DNA of 64,000 nt from Croceibacterium xixiisoli (GCF_009827305.1 NZ_WTYJ01000001.1:310001-374000), one strand, 5' to 3'; positions 36,379-48,439 are shown, counted from the stretch's first letter. A program made the numbers and translations. The notes: a model not told the origin generated them from the letters alone.

Positions 36379-37827
36379 GTGACACAGAGACTCGTCCTGA
36401 TATCGGTGCTGGCGCTGGCCGCCTGTGCGCCCGTGCCGGGGGAAATCGCCCGGCTGCAGCCCGTTGAAAACCTGGCCGCGCGGCACAGCCTGGCCACCAC
36501 CGCGCCCGCCGCATGGCCGGGCCGGATCTGGTGGACCGATTATGGCGATCCGCAGCTGGCGGCATTGATCGAGGAAGCACGGGCCGGGTCGCCCGATATT
36601 GCCGCGGCGACAGCCCGAATGCGCCAGGCCGATGCGCTGGCCCGGCAGGCAGGTGCGGCTTTGCTGCCCACGTTGGGGGTTGCAGCCGATGTCGGGCTGA
36701 ACAAGCAGAGCTATAACAATGGCATCCCGGCCGATTTCGTCCCCAAGGGCTGGAATGATACCGGCCGCCTCTCGATCAATGCCGGTTTCGATCCCGATCT
36801 CTGGGGCCGCAACCGCGCCGCGCTGGCCGCCGCTACGTCGCAGGCTCAGGCTGCGGCGGTCGACCGGGAACAGGCATTGCTCATGCTGTCGACCGGGATT
36901 GCCGGCGCCTATGCCGATCTGGCGCAGCTGTTTTCGCAACGCGATCTGGCCGAACGGACGCTGGCCATTCGCGATGAGGCGGTGAAGCTGACTGGCGACC
37001 GCGTGACCATCGGACTCGACAATCGCGGGGTGATGCAACTGGCGGAATCGCGCCAGTCCAGTGCGCGCATGGAACTGGCCGCCACCGATGAAGCGATCGC
37101 TCTGACCCGCAACCGCCTGGCGGCCTTGATCGGCGCTGGTCCGGATCGCGGGCGCGCCATCACGGCACCCGAGATCGCCGCCTTCCAGCCGCATGGCCTT
37201 CCAGCGCAGATTGCGCTCGATCTGGTCGGGCGCCGGCCCGATATCGTTTCGGCGCGGCTGCGGGCAGAGGCGGCCACGGCGCAAATCCGCAGCGCGCGGG
37301 CGGCATTCTATCCCAATATCAACATCGCCGGGCTGTTCGGGCTGCAATCGCTGGGGCTGAGCAATCTGTTCGATGGCGGATCGACCTATGGCTCGGTCGG
37401 GCCGGCCTTGAGCCTGCCGCTGTTCAATCGCGGGGCGCTGACCGGGCAATTGCGCGGGGCGGAGGCCGGGTCGGATCTGGCGGTGGCCAATTACGACGCC
37501 ACGCTGGTGGCCGCCGTGCGCGAAGCGGCCGACGCTGCGGCGTCGATCGGCAGCCTGGAACAGCAGCTGGCCCATGCGAAGACCGCGCTGGCCGGCGCCA
37601 ATGGCGCGCATGACATCACGCTGCAACGCTATCGCGGCGGGCTGGGCACCTATCTGGACGTGCTGGCGGCCGAAGATGCGGTGATCGCCGCCCGCCGCGC
37701 GGTCGCGGATCTGCAGGTGCGCGCCTTCACCCTCGATATTGCTCTGGTCCGCGCGCTGGGCGGCGGATTTGCGGAAGCTTCCCTTCATCAGGCGCAGATC
37801 GCGCAAACAGGACATGATCATGGCTGA
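36379..37827 (+). CDS. NodT/OprM-type outer-membrane factor lipoprotein (efflux system 1)
   Basis: A 482-residue TolC-like channel. The N-terminus has a lipoprotein signal with lipobox LAAC (Cys16). Two OEP repeats with long coiled-coil hairpins follow; FDPDLWGRNRAALAAATSQAQ and QIALDLVGRRPDIVSARLRAEAATAQI are the NodT-family marks. It forms the trimeric outer-membrane tunnel for the EmrA/EmrB pair downstream. The start is a GTG with GAGGAG 9 nt upstream inside an operator. Its end overlaps the emrA-like gene by 8 bp. A paralogue is at 54822-56327. Confidence 0.92.
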   Translation: MTQRLVLISVLALAACAPVPGEIARLQPVENLAARHSLATTAPAAWPGRIWWTDYGDPQLAALIEEARAGSPDIAAATARMRQADALARQAGAALLPTLGVAADVGLNKQSYNNGIPADFVPKGWNDTGRLSINAGFDPDLWGRNRAALAAATSQAQAAAVDREQALLMLSTGIAGAYADLAQLFSQRDLAERTLAIRDEAVKLTGDRVTIGLDNRGVMQLAESRQSSARMELAATDEAIALTRNRLAALIGAGPDRGRAITAPEIAAFQPHGLPAQIALDLVGRRPDIVSARLRAEAATAQIRSARAAFYPNINIAGLFGLQSLGLSNLFDGGSTYGSVGPALSLPLFNRGALTGQLRGAEAGSDLAVANYDATLVAAVREAADAAASIGSLEQQLAHAKTALAGANGAHDITLQRYRGGLGTYLDVLAAEDAVIAARRAVADLQVRAFTLDIALVRALGGGFAEASLHQAQIAQTGHDHG

Positions 37828-38977
37828 TCAGACAATCCCATCGGGCAATGCGGACGCGACGGAAACCGGCGCGAATTCGGGGCTGCGGCGCCGGCTGTTC
37901 ATCATCTTCGCGGTGGTGCTGACGCTGGCCGCTGCCATCGTGCTGATCTGGCAGCTGGCCTTTGCCGGCGGGTCGGTATCGACCGACAATGCCTATGTGA
38001 ATGCAGAGGTGGCGCAGATTACCCCGGCGGTGGCCGGGCCGGTGGCGCAGGTGCTGGTGCAGAACACCGCCGAGGTGAAGGCCGGCGATGTGCTGGTGCG
38101 GATCGATGATGCCGATGCGCGGATCGCCTTGGCGCGGGCCGAGGCGGAGCTGGCCCGGGCTGAACGTGGCTATCGCAACACCGCGCAGACCGGCGAATCG
38201 TTGCTGGCGACGGCCGATGCGCGGGCATCGGATATTGGCGCGGCCCAGGCGCAATTGCGCGTGTCGCAGGCCAATTTCGACCGGGCGAAGGTGGATTACG
38301 ATCGGCGCAAGACATTGTCGGAAACGGGCGCAGTGTCGGGCGATGAGCTGACCGCGGCGACCAATGCGCTGCGCAATGCCCAGGCCAGCCTGGCGCTGGC
38401 GCAGGCGCAGGTGACGCAGGCCCAGGCCAATCGCAGCGCCGCCCAGCGGCAGGCATCGGCCAGCCTGGCGCTGACCCGGGGCACGACCGAACAGTCGAGC
38501 CCGGAAGTGCTGGCCGCGCGGGCCGCGCGGGATCAGGCGCAGCTGGATCTGGACCGGACCGTGATCCGCGCGCCCTTCGATGGCGTCATCGCCCAGCGAC
38601 AGGTGCAGGTGGGGCAGCGCGTTGCGGCGGGAACCCCGATGATGACGCTGGTTCCGCTGAACCGGCTCTATGTCGATGCCAATTTCAAGGAAGGCCAGTT
38701 GCGCAATGTGCGCCCCGGGCAGACGGCGGAAATCACGTCTGACCTCTATGGCGGCGATGTGGTCTATCATGGCCGCGTGGTCGGGCTGGGCGGGGGAACC
38801 GGTTCGGCCTTCGCGCTGATCCCGGCGCAGAATGCCACCGGCAACTGGATCAAGGTGGTGCAGCGCCTACCCGTGCGGATCGAGCTCGATCCCAGGGAAC
38901 TGGCCGCCCACCCGCTGCGGGTAGGCCTGTCCATGGATGTGCGTGTGGATGTTCGCGCGGATGTGAGCGGCAAGTGA
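37820..38977 (+). CDS. HlyD/EmrA-family periplasmic adaptor (efflux system 1)
   Basis: A 385-residue membrane-fusion protein. One N-terminal membrane helix (LFIIFAVVLTLAAAIVLIWQL, about 25-45) precedes the lipoyl half-motif VSTDNAYVNAEVAQITPAVAG, a coiled-coil hairpin about 100-240 rich in Ala/Gln, the second lipoyl half TVIRAPFDGVIAQRQVQVGQ and a beta-barrel domain. It links the inner-membrane EmrB-type pump to the outer channel. The ATG at 37820 with CAGGA 7 nt upstream is better than ATG 37814. It overlaps both neighbours, so the three proteins are made together. Confidence 0.92.
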   Translation: MADQTIPSGNADATETGANSGLRRRLFIIFAVVLTLAAAIVLIWQLAFAGGSVSTDNAYVNAEVAQITPAVAGPVAQVLVQNTAEVKAGDVLVRIDDADARIALARAEAELARAERGYRNTAQTGESLLATADARASDIGAAQAQLRVSQANFDRAKVDYDRRKTLSETGAVSGDELTAATNALRNAQASLALAQAQVTQAQANRSAAQRQASASLALTRGTTEQSSPEVLAARAARDQAQLDLDRTVIRAPFDGVIAQRQVQVGQRVAAGTPMMTLVPLNRLYVDANFKEGQLRNVRPGQTAEITSDLYGGDVVYHGRVVGLGGGTGSAFALIPAQNATGNWIKVVQRLPVRIELDPRELAAHPLRVGLSMDVRVDVRADVSGK

Positions 38978-40548
38978 GCCGCGCCGTCACAGGCAAGGCT
39001 GCCGGCCCTGCCACCCGGCCTGATCATGCAGAACCGGAACCGCTGTCCGGCGCGCGGCTGGCGATGGCGGCGCTGGTGCTGGGGCTGGCCAATTTCATGG
39101 TGCTGCTCGATTCGACCATTGCCAATGTCAGCCTCGCCCATATTTCCGGCAGCCTGGGCGTATCGTCGAGCCAGGGGACGTGGATCATCACCTCCTACGC
39201 CGTGTCCGAAGCGATCTGCGTGCCGCTTACCGGCTGGCTGGCCGGGCGGTTCGGCACTGTGCGCACCTTCACCTTTGCGCTGAGCGGCTTCACGCTCTTT
39301 TCGGTGCTGTGCGGCCTTTCATCCACGCTGGGCATGCTGATCGCCTGCCGTGTGGCGCAGGGATTGTGCGGCGGGCCGCTCATGCCGCTGTCGCAAACGC
39401 TGCTGCTGCGGATCTTCCCGCGGGAGAAAGCGGGTCTGGCGATGTCGGTCGCCGCGATGACCACCATCGTCGCGCCGATTCTGGGGCCAATCCTGGGTGG
39501 CACGATCAGCGACGAATGGTCCTGGCCATGGATCTTCTTCATCAATCTGCCGCCGGCTGCGCTGTGCCTGTTCGGGGTGATGACCCTGCTGCGCCGCTAT
39601 GAAACGCCCACCTTCCTGCGCCGGGTCGATCTGGTCGGACTGGCGATGCTGGTGTTCTGGGTCGGCTGTTTCCAGATCATGCTCGATCTTGGGCGCGAAC
39701 ATGACTGGTTCGGATCGCCGATTATCATCGGCCTGGCGGTGGCGGCCGGCATCGGCTTCGTCGCCTTCCTGATCTGGGAACTGACCGATGATCAGCCGAT
39801 CGTGGATTTGCGGGTGCTGCGCCATCGCGGGCTGGCCCCGGCCACCATTGCGCTCTCCATCGGCTTCGGCACCATCTATTCCTCGGTCGTGGTGGTGCCG
39901 ATGTATCTGCAATCGGTGATGGGCTACACCTCCACCTGGTCCGGCTATGCCATGTCGGCGATGGGCATGTTCGCCATTTTGCTGGCCCCGATTGCCGGGC
40001 GATCGGGCAAATGGATCGATATGAGGATCACCGCCTGTTTCGGCCTGATGTGGCTGGGGGTCGTGTCCTATTTCCGCGCGGAATGGAGCGTCGGGCTGGA
40101 ATTCTGGTCTTACACCTGGCCGCAATTGCTGCAGGGGCTGGGTACGCCGTTCTTCATGATCGGGCTGATGACGCTGGGGCTGGCGACGGTGCCGCCGCGC
40201 GATACCGCATCGGCGGCCGGGCTGATGGCTTTCGTGCGCACGCTGGCGACCGCGCTTGCCACCTCGATCATCACCACCCAATGGGCCGATGGCACGCAGG
40301 AAGCGCGCGCGCATCTGACCGGGCTGGGCACGCAGGATAGCAGCTTCATGGATCAGATGATGGCCATGGGCATGAGCCTGCAACAGGCGCGCGGCGCGCT
40401 GGCGCAGCTGTTGGAGCAGCAGGGGGCGGCGATTGCCGCGAACCATCTGTTCATGGAAACGGCGGTGCTGTGCATTCTGGCGGCCCAGCTGATCTGGCTG
40501 ATCCCCAAGCCGAAAATGGGCGCCCGTCCGGCAGCGCCCAGCCATTGA
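38974..40548 (+). CDS. DHA2-type MFS efflux transporter, EmrB-like (efflux system 1)
   Basis: A 524-residue drug:proton antiporter with 14 predicted membrane helices. The DHA2 marks are FMVLLDSTIANVSLAHISGSLG in helix 1 (motif D1), GWLAGRFGTVRTFTF (motif A) and CRVAQGLCGGPLMPLSQTLLLRIFP (motif B and C region). It exports hydrophobic compounds with the adaptor and channel encoded upstream. The GTG start overlaps the adaptor stop as GTGA. Substrates are unknown. A paralogue lies at 52181-53725. Confidence 0.93.
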   Translation: MSRAVTGKAAGPATRPDHAEPEPLSGARLAMAALVLGLANFMVLLDSTIANVSLAHISGSLGVSSSQGTWIITSYAVSEAICVPLTGWLAGRFGTVRTFTFALSGFTLFSVLCGLSSTLGMLIACRVAQGLCGGPLMPLSQTLLLRIFPREKAGLAMSVAAMTTIVAPILGPILGGTISDEWSWPWIFFINLPPAALCLFGVMTLLRRYETPTFLRRVDLVGLAMLVFWVGCFQIMLDLGREHDWFGSPIIIGLAVAAGIGFVAFLIWELTDDQPIVDLRVLRHRGLAPATIALSIGFGTIYSSVVVVPMYLQSVMGYTSTWSGYAMSAMGMFAILLAPIAGRSGKWIDMRITACFGLMWLGVVSYFRAEWSVGLEFWSYTWPQLLQGLGTPFFMIGLMTLGLATVPPRDTASAAGLMAFVRTLATALATSIITTQWADGTQEARAHLTGLGTQDSSFMDQMMAMGMSLQQARGALAQLLEQQGAAIAANHLFMETAVLCILAAQLIWLIPKPKMGARPAAPSH

Positions 40549-40596
40549 GGCAGAGGGTGTGCGGGCGGGGCTGGTGTCAGCCCCGCCCGCCCGCCA

Positions 40597-42045
40597 TCAT
40601 TTCGCGGCGGCGTCGATTTCCGGACCCCAGGGATCCTTCAGCGCCACGGCCTGGCCATTGCCGGCAAAATCCAGGATCTCATCCTTCGCGCGGTCATAAG
40701 CCGGCCAGACCGGCAGGCTGGCGCCATTGGGATTTCCGGTCTTCACGAAATTGACCAGATAGGCGCTGACCGTGCGGCCCACGCCATTGTCGCGTGCGGT
40801 GGTGCGATCTTCATATTTGATCGCCTGGGTATCGAAGAAGAAGGGGATCTCGCTGGCATGGCCGGCCCCTTCCTGTGCCGGGGCCCCCGCCGGTGCGGCG
40901 GGCGGGTTTTCCGCGACATAGGAGAAACGATAGGCATAGACCGGCACGCCCTGGCCCGAAATGACCCCGGCCATGCTGCGCGCCCCGCCGACCATCACCC
41001 CGGTGCGCCCGCCGATATCGGCGCTGGTGGCGCCAATCATCATCGGCACGCGGCGGAACTGGCCAGCGCGATAGGCGGCGCCGGCATCCACCGCCACCTT
41101 GCCATCGGCGAAGGGGCTGGCGAAGGTGCGGGGGCCGGCAGACGGTGCAAACAGCGCCATCATGCTGAGCCCGTCGGTCACCTGATCGGCGCTGAGCGCG
41201 CGCAATTTGGTCAGCGCCTGCGGATCGCTGGCGGCAATGCCGAATTTTCGCGCGAAGGCATCGCCCACCGCCTCGGTCGTGGCGAGCGTGGACCCGCCCA
41301 TGCCGCCGCCATCGCCGCCGGACATGACCACGGCCCGCTGAAACAGGCCCTCCGTCTGCGGAGATGTGACCAGCGCATGGACCGACATGCCGCCCGCGCT
41401 TTCGCCGATGATGGTGATATTGTCCGGATCGCCGCCGAACGCCGCGATATTCTCGCGCAGCCAGCGCAGCGCGGCGAGCTGATCCATATAGCCATAATTG
41501 CCGAGCGCGCCCTTATCCGCATCGGCACTGGTGAGCGCGGGATGGGCGAAGGTGCCGAACCGGCCGACGCGGTAATTGGCGCTGACGAACAGCACGCCCT
41601 GCTTGGCCAGTTCCGCGCCGGAATAGGTGGGCGGGGATGCGCCGCCATTCACGAAGCCGCCGCCATAAATCCAGAACACCACCGGCAGCTTGCCCGTGGC
41701 GCCGGCCGGGCGCCAGACATTGGCATAGAGGCAATCTTCCGCCGGCGGCGTGCCGAGCGGTGCGGCATCGCTGGGGAAGGGGATCTGCATGCAATCATTG
41801 CCATAGCTGCCGGCATCGCGAACGCCGGTCCAATGCGCGGCCGGCTGCGGCGCGCGCCAGCGCAGATCGCCCACCGGCGGCGCGGCAAAGGGAATACCTT
41901 TCCAGCTGATCACGCCATCTTCGGCGCGGCCCTGCAACTGGCCGCTGTCGATGGTGACCTGCGTTTGCTGAGTGTCTTGGGCCAGGGCCGGGGCGGCCAG
42001 GCAGGCGACGGAGGTCAGCGCCGCCAGAGGCAGGATATTGCGCAT
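40597..42045 (-). CDS. Secreted type-B carboxylesterase
   Basis: A 482-residue alpha/beta hydrolase of the carboxylesterase B family (PF00135). A signal peptide (MRNILPLAALTSVACLAAPALAQ) precedes GRAEDGVISWKGIPFAAPPVGDLRW, EDCLYANVWRP, the oxyanion motif YGGGFVNGG and the nucleophile elbow GESAGGMSV. The His is in GAGHASEIPFFF near the C-terminus. It would act on esters in the periplasm; the substrate is unknown. The ATG at 42045 is preferred to longer frames because it begins the signal peptide. The 190-bp gap upstream, to tenA, shows no clear signal. Confidence 0.88.
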   Translation of the reverse strand: MRNILPLAALTSVACLAAPALAQDTQQTQVTIDSGQLQGRAEDGVISWKGIPFAAPPVGDLRWRAPQPAAHWTGVRDAGSYGNDCMQIPFPSDAAPLGTPPAEDCLYANVWRPAGATGKLPVVFWIYGGGFVNGGASPPTYSGAELAKQGVLFVSANYRVGRFGTFAHPALTSADADKGALGNYGYMDQLAALRWLRENIAAFGGDPDNITIIGESAGGMSVHALVTSPQTEGLFQRAVVMSGGDGGGMGGSTLATTEAVGDAFARKFGIAASDPQALTKLRALSADQVTDGLSMMALFAPSAGPRTFASPFADGKVAVDAGAAYRAGQFRRVPMMIGATSADIGGRTGVMVGGARSMAGVISGQGVPVYAYRFSYVAENPPAAPAGAPAQEGAGHASEIPFFFDTQAIKYEDRTTARDNGVGRTVSAYLVNFVKTGNPNGASLPVWPAYDRAKDEILDFAGNGQAVALKDPWGPEIDAAAK

Positions 42046-42235
42046 TGTCGTTCCACTCCCTTTGGCACGGCCGGGGATGTCCCGGTCCGTGCGCATTGCG
42101 GCGGATATGGCTCAATACGCGATGGAGCGAAAGCGATTGGTGGGGCGGATCCGGCTTGGTGACTATCGCTCTGGTGGCGACTGGCCGGGGCGCTTGGGCC
42201 ACAGTGCCGAGTGAATGAAGCCTCGAAGGAACCGC

Positions 42236-42898
42236 TCAGATCGGCCAGGTCTCACGCCGGTAGGCGGAATCCCAGAACATCCATTCGTAGCGCGTGGCGT
42301 TGCGGAAGGCGGTCGCCATGACGGCGCGGGTTGCCGGGGTGGCGTTGTCGGCGGCCTCGTCCACCAGCGCGCGAACGCGATCGGTTGCTTCACCGAAGGA
42401 GGGAGCGGCGTAGGTGTCGATCCATGCTGCGTACGGATTGGGAGAGGCAGCCCGCGGCTTGATCTCGCAGCCGACTTCCCAATAAACCCAGAAGCAGGGG
42501 AGGATGCCCGCGATCAGTTCCTCGTAGCTGCGCGTTGCGGCAAGGCTGGCGAGGTAGTTGGTGTAGCCAAGGCATGCGGGCGTCGCCTCAGCCTGCCGAA
42601 CCATTTCGGGGGTGACGCCGAACTGTACGAAAAAGGCCTGGTGCAGCGCCTCTTCCACCTGCACCGCGACCTTGGCCCCGTCCGAGAATTCGAGGCGTCC
42701 CGCAGACGTGGGCGCGCGCGCGGCCGCGATCGCCAGCACGCGGGCATATTCGGCAAGGTATAGGCTGTCCTGCAGCATGTAATGCCGGAAGCTTTCGGGC
42801 GGCAGCGAGCCATCGGCAAGCTCCGCAAGGAAGGGCTGGGCCAGGATCGCACGGCGCAGCGGGGCAATTTCCTGCCAGATCGTGTCGCAGAAGCTCAT
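42236..42898 (-). CDS. tenA: TenA family aminopyrimidine aminohydrolase / thiaminase II
   Basis: A 220-residue all-helical enzyme of thiamine salvage that hydrolyses amino-HMP (from degraded thiamine) or thiamine itself. The nucleophile Cys lies in ILPCFWVYWEVG, HYMLQDSLYLAEYARVLA forms the substrate pocket, and the late Glu is in RYEWMFWDSAY. It starts 13 bp after the TonB-receptor stop codon, so both genes share the transcript controlled by the TPP riboswitch. This context argues strongly for a role in using scavenged thiamine compounds. Confidence 0.93.
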   Translation of the reverse strand: MSFCDTIWQEIAPLRRAILAQPFLAELADGSLPPESFRHYMLQDSLYLAEYARVLAIAAARAPTSAGRLEFSDGAKVAVQVEEALHQAFFVQFGVTPEMVRQAEATPACLGYTNYLASLAATRSYEELIAGILPCFWVYWEVGCEIKPRAASPNPYAAWIDTYAAPSFGEATDRVRALVDEAADNATPATRAVMATAFRNATRYEWMFWDSAYRRETWPI

Positions 42899-42911
42899 GG
42901 GCTGGTAGTCC

Positions 42912-45086
42912 TTAGAAGCGGCGTGTGGCGCCGACGCCGAACTGGCGGCCGGGGTTGATCGTGAAGCTGTCGAACGGGCCGTTGGGGCCAAGGCCGAGGA
43001 GCAGCGGCAGTTGCTGCTGGCCGAAAGCCGAGATCGCCCAGCGCTTGTCGAAGAGATTCTTCGCCCAGATCTCCAGGCCCCACGGACCGAGATCGATACC
43101 GACCCGGCCGTCCACCGAAGTGTAGCCCGGGGTGTGCAGGATATTGTCGATCTCGAAGTCCACGCGCGAAACATAGGCGACGCTGAGGCGCGCATCGACC
43201 TTGGCGGGTCCGGCGTCGCCCTGCCAGCCAATGCCTCCGTTCAGCGTCCAGTCGGGCGCATTGGGCGTGCGCTTGCCAGTCAGGTCGACGATCAGCGGTT
43301 CGCCGGGTTCGGACGTGGGGTTTGGTGTGGTGTAGTGGCCCACACGGCTGCGCGTCCATGCGGCGGCGCCATCGACGCGGAAGCCGAGACCGAGTTCGGC
43401 CTGCGCCGAGGCCTCGAGCCCGTGGACGTTGACCTTCGGCACAGAGAGGACCACCGAATTGCCGAGGAAAACGGTGTTCTGGAAATTGCTGTAGTCGGTG
43501 ACGAAGCCTGCCAGCGCCAGGCGAACGCGCCCGTCGGCCAAGCGGGCCTTGATGCCGGCTTCCAGCGATTCGACGGTTTCGGCCGCGAAATTGGCGGTCC
43601 AGATGTCCGATGCACCGGGAAGCGGGTTGAAGCCCCCCGACTTGAAGCCGATGCTGCCGGTGACATAGGCGGTGAAGTCCTGCGTCGGATGCCAGGCGAG
43701 CGAGACCTTCGGCTGCCACTTGTCGAAAATCTGCGCTCGGCGGGCATAGGTCGTCGCGGTTTCGGTGCCGACCGTATCCTCCTTGCGATCGTCGCGGTCA
43801 TAACGAATGCCCAGCGTCGCTTCGAGCGTGGGCAGCACATCATAGTTGGCCTGGGCGAAGAGGCCGATCTGATTGGACCGCGTCTCGGCGCGCTGCGGTT
43901 CGGCGCCGAACAGCAACGGGCCGAGATCGTCGGTCCGGTCGCGCTCAAGCCGCTGGAAGAAGAAGCCCGCGTGCCACCGCAGCGGCCCGGCCGCTTGCGA
44001 GGTCAGGCGCAATTCGCTGGTCCATGCCTCGATATCGACCGGTTGAGAGATGGGCTGGATACCGTCCGGGAACAGCGGCAGGCCGTCCAGCGTGACGGGG
44101 GTATCGGGGCGGAAGTCCAGTTCCTCCACGAAGTCCTTGTGGTAATGGTCGTAACCGCCCGACCAGCTGAGCATTAATGTGTCGCCCAGTTCCTGCTCGA
44201 TGGTCGCCTGCGCGCCCCACCAATTGCGCGACGCGCGGCCCTCGAAATCGCCCTGGGGGTCGGTCAGGATCGCACCCGAGAGGCGGCCGCCATTGCGCCC
44301 GGTCACATTCTCTGACGAGATATACGCCGCGCCGCCTTCTTCATTCGCCCAGCCGAAGCGCAGCTTGAGCGCGCTTGTCTCGGAAAGCGCGATATTGGCT
44401 TTCAGGCGCAGGTTTCGGCTGGTGAACCCGTCCACCTTCTTGCCGAGATAGCTGTTGCGGATGAACCCGTCGCTGTCGCGGAAGGATCCGGCGAGGCGCA
44501 GTTGCACCCTGTCCGATACGGGTGCGTTGATCACACCGTCCGCTGTCCAGGTGAAACCGTTACCCACCCCGACCGACGCCATGCCGCCTGCCACCTCGGT
44601 GGGGTCGTTCGTGGCAATGTTCACCGCGCCGCCCGATGCCGATCGGCCGAAGAGCGCGCCCTGGGGGCCTTTCAGAATTTCCACGCGCGCCACGTCATAG
44701 GTGCGCAGCGTGAATAGCTCGGAATCGGGCAGGGCCAGCCCGTCCACCACATAGGCGATCGACGGCGACTGATTGCGGTTGGTGGAAACGCCGCGCACCG
44801 TGATCATGTTGGTGCCGGGGTCCTGATCGTTGATCATGAACACGCCGGGCGTTTCGGCGATGAAGTCGTCGATGGTGGTCAGTCTGCGGCGGGCGATGTC
44901 GTCCGGCGTAAACACGGTCACGCTATCGGGCACCGCGATCTGCGCCTCGGGCCGACCGCGCGCGGTGACGATGATGGCGTCTTCAGCGGGCGCTTCCTCA
45001 GCATAGGTCGGGGTGGGCATGGCCATGAAAAGGCCAGCGCCGAGTAGCGTGAAAACCGCAGGCGAACGAGTGCCTTCGCTTCGCAT
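42912..45086 (-). CDS. TonB-dependent receptor, thiamine-regulated
   Basis: A 724-residue outer-membrane receptor. The signal peptide ends near PTPTYAEE; a TonB box (DAIIVTARG) follows, then the plug domain (RRLTTIDDFIAETPGVF, ITVRGVSTNRNQ, ILKGPQGALFGRSASGGAVNI) and a 22-strand barrel closing on a terminal Phe. There is no extra N-terminal signalling domain, so uptake rather than sigma/anti-sigma control is expected. The TPP riboswitch directly upstream and tenA directly downstream make thiamine, HMP or a breakdown product the likely ligand. Inner-membrane transport genes are not nearby. GGAGG at 45101-45097 lies 10 nt before the ATG. Confidence 0.92.
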   Translation of the reverse strand: MRSEGTRSPAVFTLLGAGLFMAMPTPTYAEEAPAEDAIIVTARGRPEAQIAVPDSVTVFTPDDIARRRLTTIDDFIAETPGVFMINDQDPGTNMITVRGVSTNRNQSPSIAYVVDGLALPDSELFTLRTYDVARVEILKGPQGALFGRSASGGAVNIATNDPTEVAGGMASVGVGNGFTWTADGVINAPVSDRVQLRLAGSFRDSDGFIRNSYLGKKVDGFTSRNLRLKANIALSETSALKLRFGWANEEGGAAYISSENVTGRNGGRLSGAILTDPQGDFEGRASRNWWGAQATIEQELGDTLMLSWSGGYDHYHKDFVEELDFRPDTPVTLDGLPLFPDGIQPISQPVDIEAWTSELRLTSQAAGPLRWHAGFFFQRLERDRTDDLGPLLFGAEPQRAETRSNQIGLFAQANYDVLPTLEATLGIRYDRDDRKEDTVGTETATTYARRAQIFDKWQPKVSLAWHPTQDFTAYVTGSIGFKSGGFNPLPGASDIWTANFAAETVESLEAGIKARLADGRVRLALAGFVTDYSNFQNTVFLGNSVVLSVPKVNVHGLEASAQAELGLGFRVDGAAAWTRSRVGHYTTPNPTSEPGEPLIVDLTGKRTPNAPDWTLNGGIGWQGDAGPAKVDARLSVAYVSRVDFEIDNILHTPGYTSVDGRVGIDLGPWGLEIWAKNLFDKRWAISAFGQQQLPLLLGLGPNGPFDSFTINPGRQFGVGATRRF

Positions 45087-45096
45087 GGTCCCTATT

Positions 45097-45199
45097 CCTC
45101 CGCCGGCATGAACCGGATCAGGTTCGCGGGTTTGCAGACTGGACGCTGGAATGCGCCGCGATCCGCCTCTCAGCCCTGACAGCGCCAGGACACCCCGTG
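45097..45199 (-). promoter_or_regulatory. TPP riboswitch (THI box)
   Basis: On the minus strand the conserved pieces come in order: ACGGGGTG near 45197-45190, GGCTGAGA with CTGAGA at 45173-45168, ACCCG at about 45132-45128, then GAACCTGATCCGGTTCATGCC from about 45124, and GCGGAGGAA. This is the THI-box consensus, including the CTGAGA and CCTGATC loops that hold the pyrimidine and pyrophosphate. The 3' end of the aptamer contains the receptor's own GGAGG, so ligand binding would hide the ribosome site: control at translation is likely. Thiamine plenty should therefore shut off receptor and TenA. Confidence 0.93.
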
Positions 45200-45203
45200 G
45201 GTT

Positions 45204-45486
45204 GATGATGTGGGCGCGCGCTTAGGAAAACGGTGCGCCCACGTCAATCACAGCCGACAGCCGTGTGGTGCGTGCGCTGTGGCGATCATGTTGCCATGTC
45301 GAGCACTTCAGGTCGGGTGTTGGCCAGAAATGCCGCCGATATTCCGGACTTGGCACAATCCGCCAATAGGGCCGCATAGCTGCCAGGAACACCGGCTCGC
45401 GATCTTCCTTCAGCAACTACGCAGTCCTCATTCCTCCGGAAGGCGACGCTTCCCCAAACCGAAGAAACCCGCCCCCTCGCAGCCTC
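45204..45486. other. Intergenic stretch between the riboswitch and gyrB
   Basis: About 280 bp without a supported gene. It must hold the promoter for the riboswitch transcript near its left end and the terminator of gyrB near its right end. A weak hairpin, GGAAG with CTTCC (45438-45453), is the only structure I see, and no convincing -35/-10 pair stands out. Confidence 0.5.
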
Positions 45487-48165
<2,679 letters not shown>

Positions 48166-48188
48166 TCATTCATATCGGCTGTCGTGGA

Positions 48189-48272
48189 TCAGAAAGTCCA
48201 GGCCATCGGCAGCGGATAGGAACCAGCATTTTCGACATATGCGTTGAAAACGCGCTTGAAAAAATTGACCAT
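48189..48272 (-). CDS. Small protein of 27 residues, unknown function
   Basis: The frame begins MVNFFKRVFN and ends PLPMAWTF. AAGGAGG (48284-48278) stands 5 nt before the ATG, one of the best ribosome sites in the window, and a perfect intrinsic terminator follows the stop, so a real short gene is likely although it is below usual length cut-offs. The first ten residues could form a short amphipathic helix with two Lys/Arg; the rest is aromatic and uncharged apart from one Glu. I do not recognise it. Its upstream 115 bp resemble those of urcA. An alternative is that the RNA itself is the product. Confidence 0.6.
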   Translation of the reverse strand: MVNFFKRVFNAYVENAGSYPLPMAWTF

Positions 48273-48383
48273 GGTGTCCTCCTTGTTGGTCGGGCACCTT
48301 ACGAAAGCATCCTGGTGTTCTGTTGTTTGACCGCCCTATGATGTGCGCAAGATAATTAGGCAAATGCGAAAACATCTATCGCT

Positions 48384-48400
48384 GTTGCAGATTATGCAAC
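48384..48400 (-). promoter_or_regulatory. Palindrome GTTGCATAATCTGCAAC upstream of the small gene
   Basis: A perfect 6-bp inverted repeat (GTTGCA / TGCAAC) with a 5-bp centre, about 112 bp upstream of the 27-codon gene. The nearly identical TTGCATAATGCGCAA lies at the same distance (about 113 bp) from the urcA start. This suggests a shared regulator or promoter element. Confidence 0.5.
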
Positions 48401-48439
48401 ACCATGAGGCGGTCGTTAATTATCTGTTATCGTTGGCAA

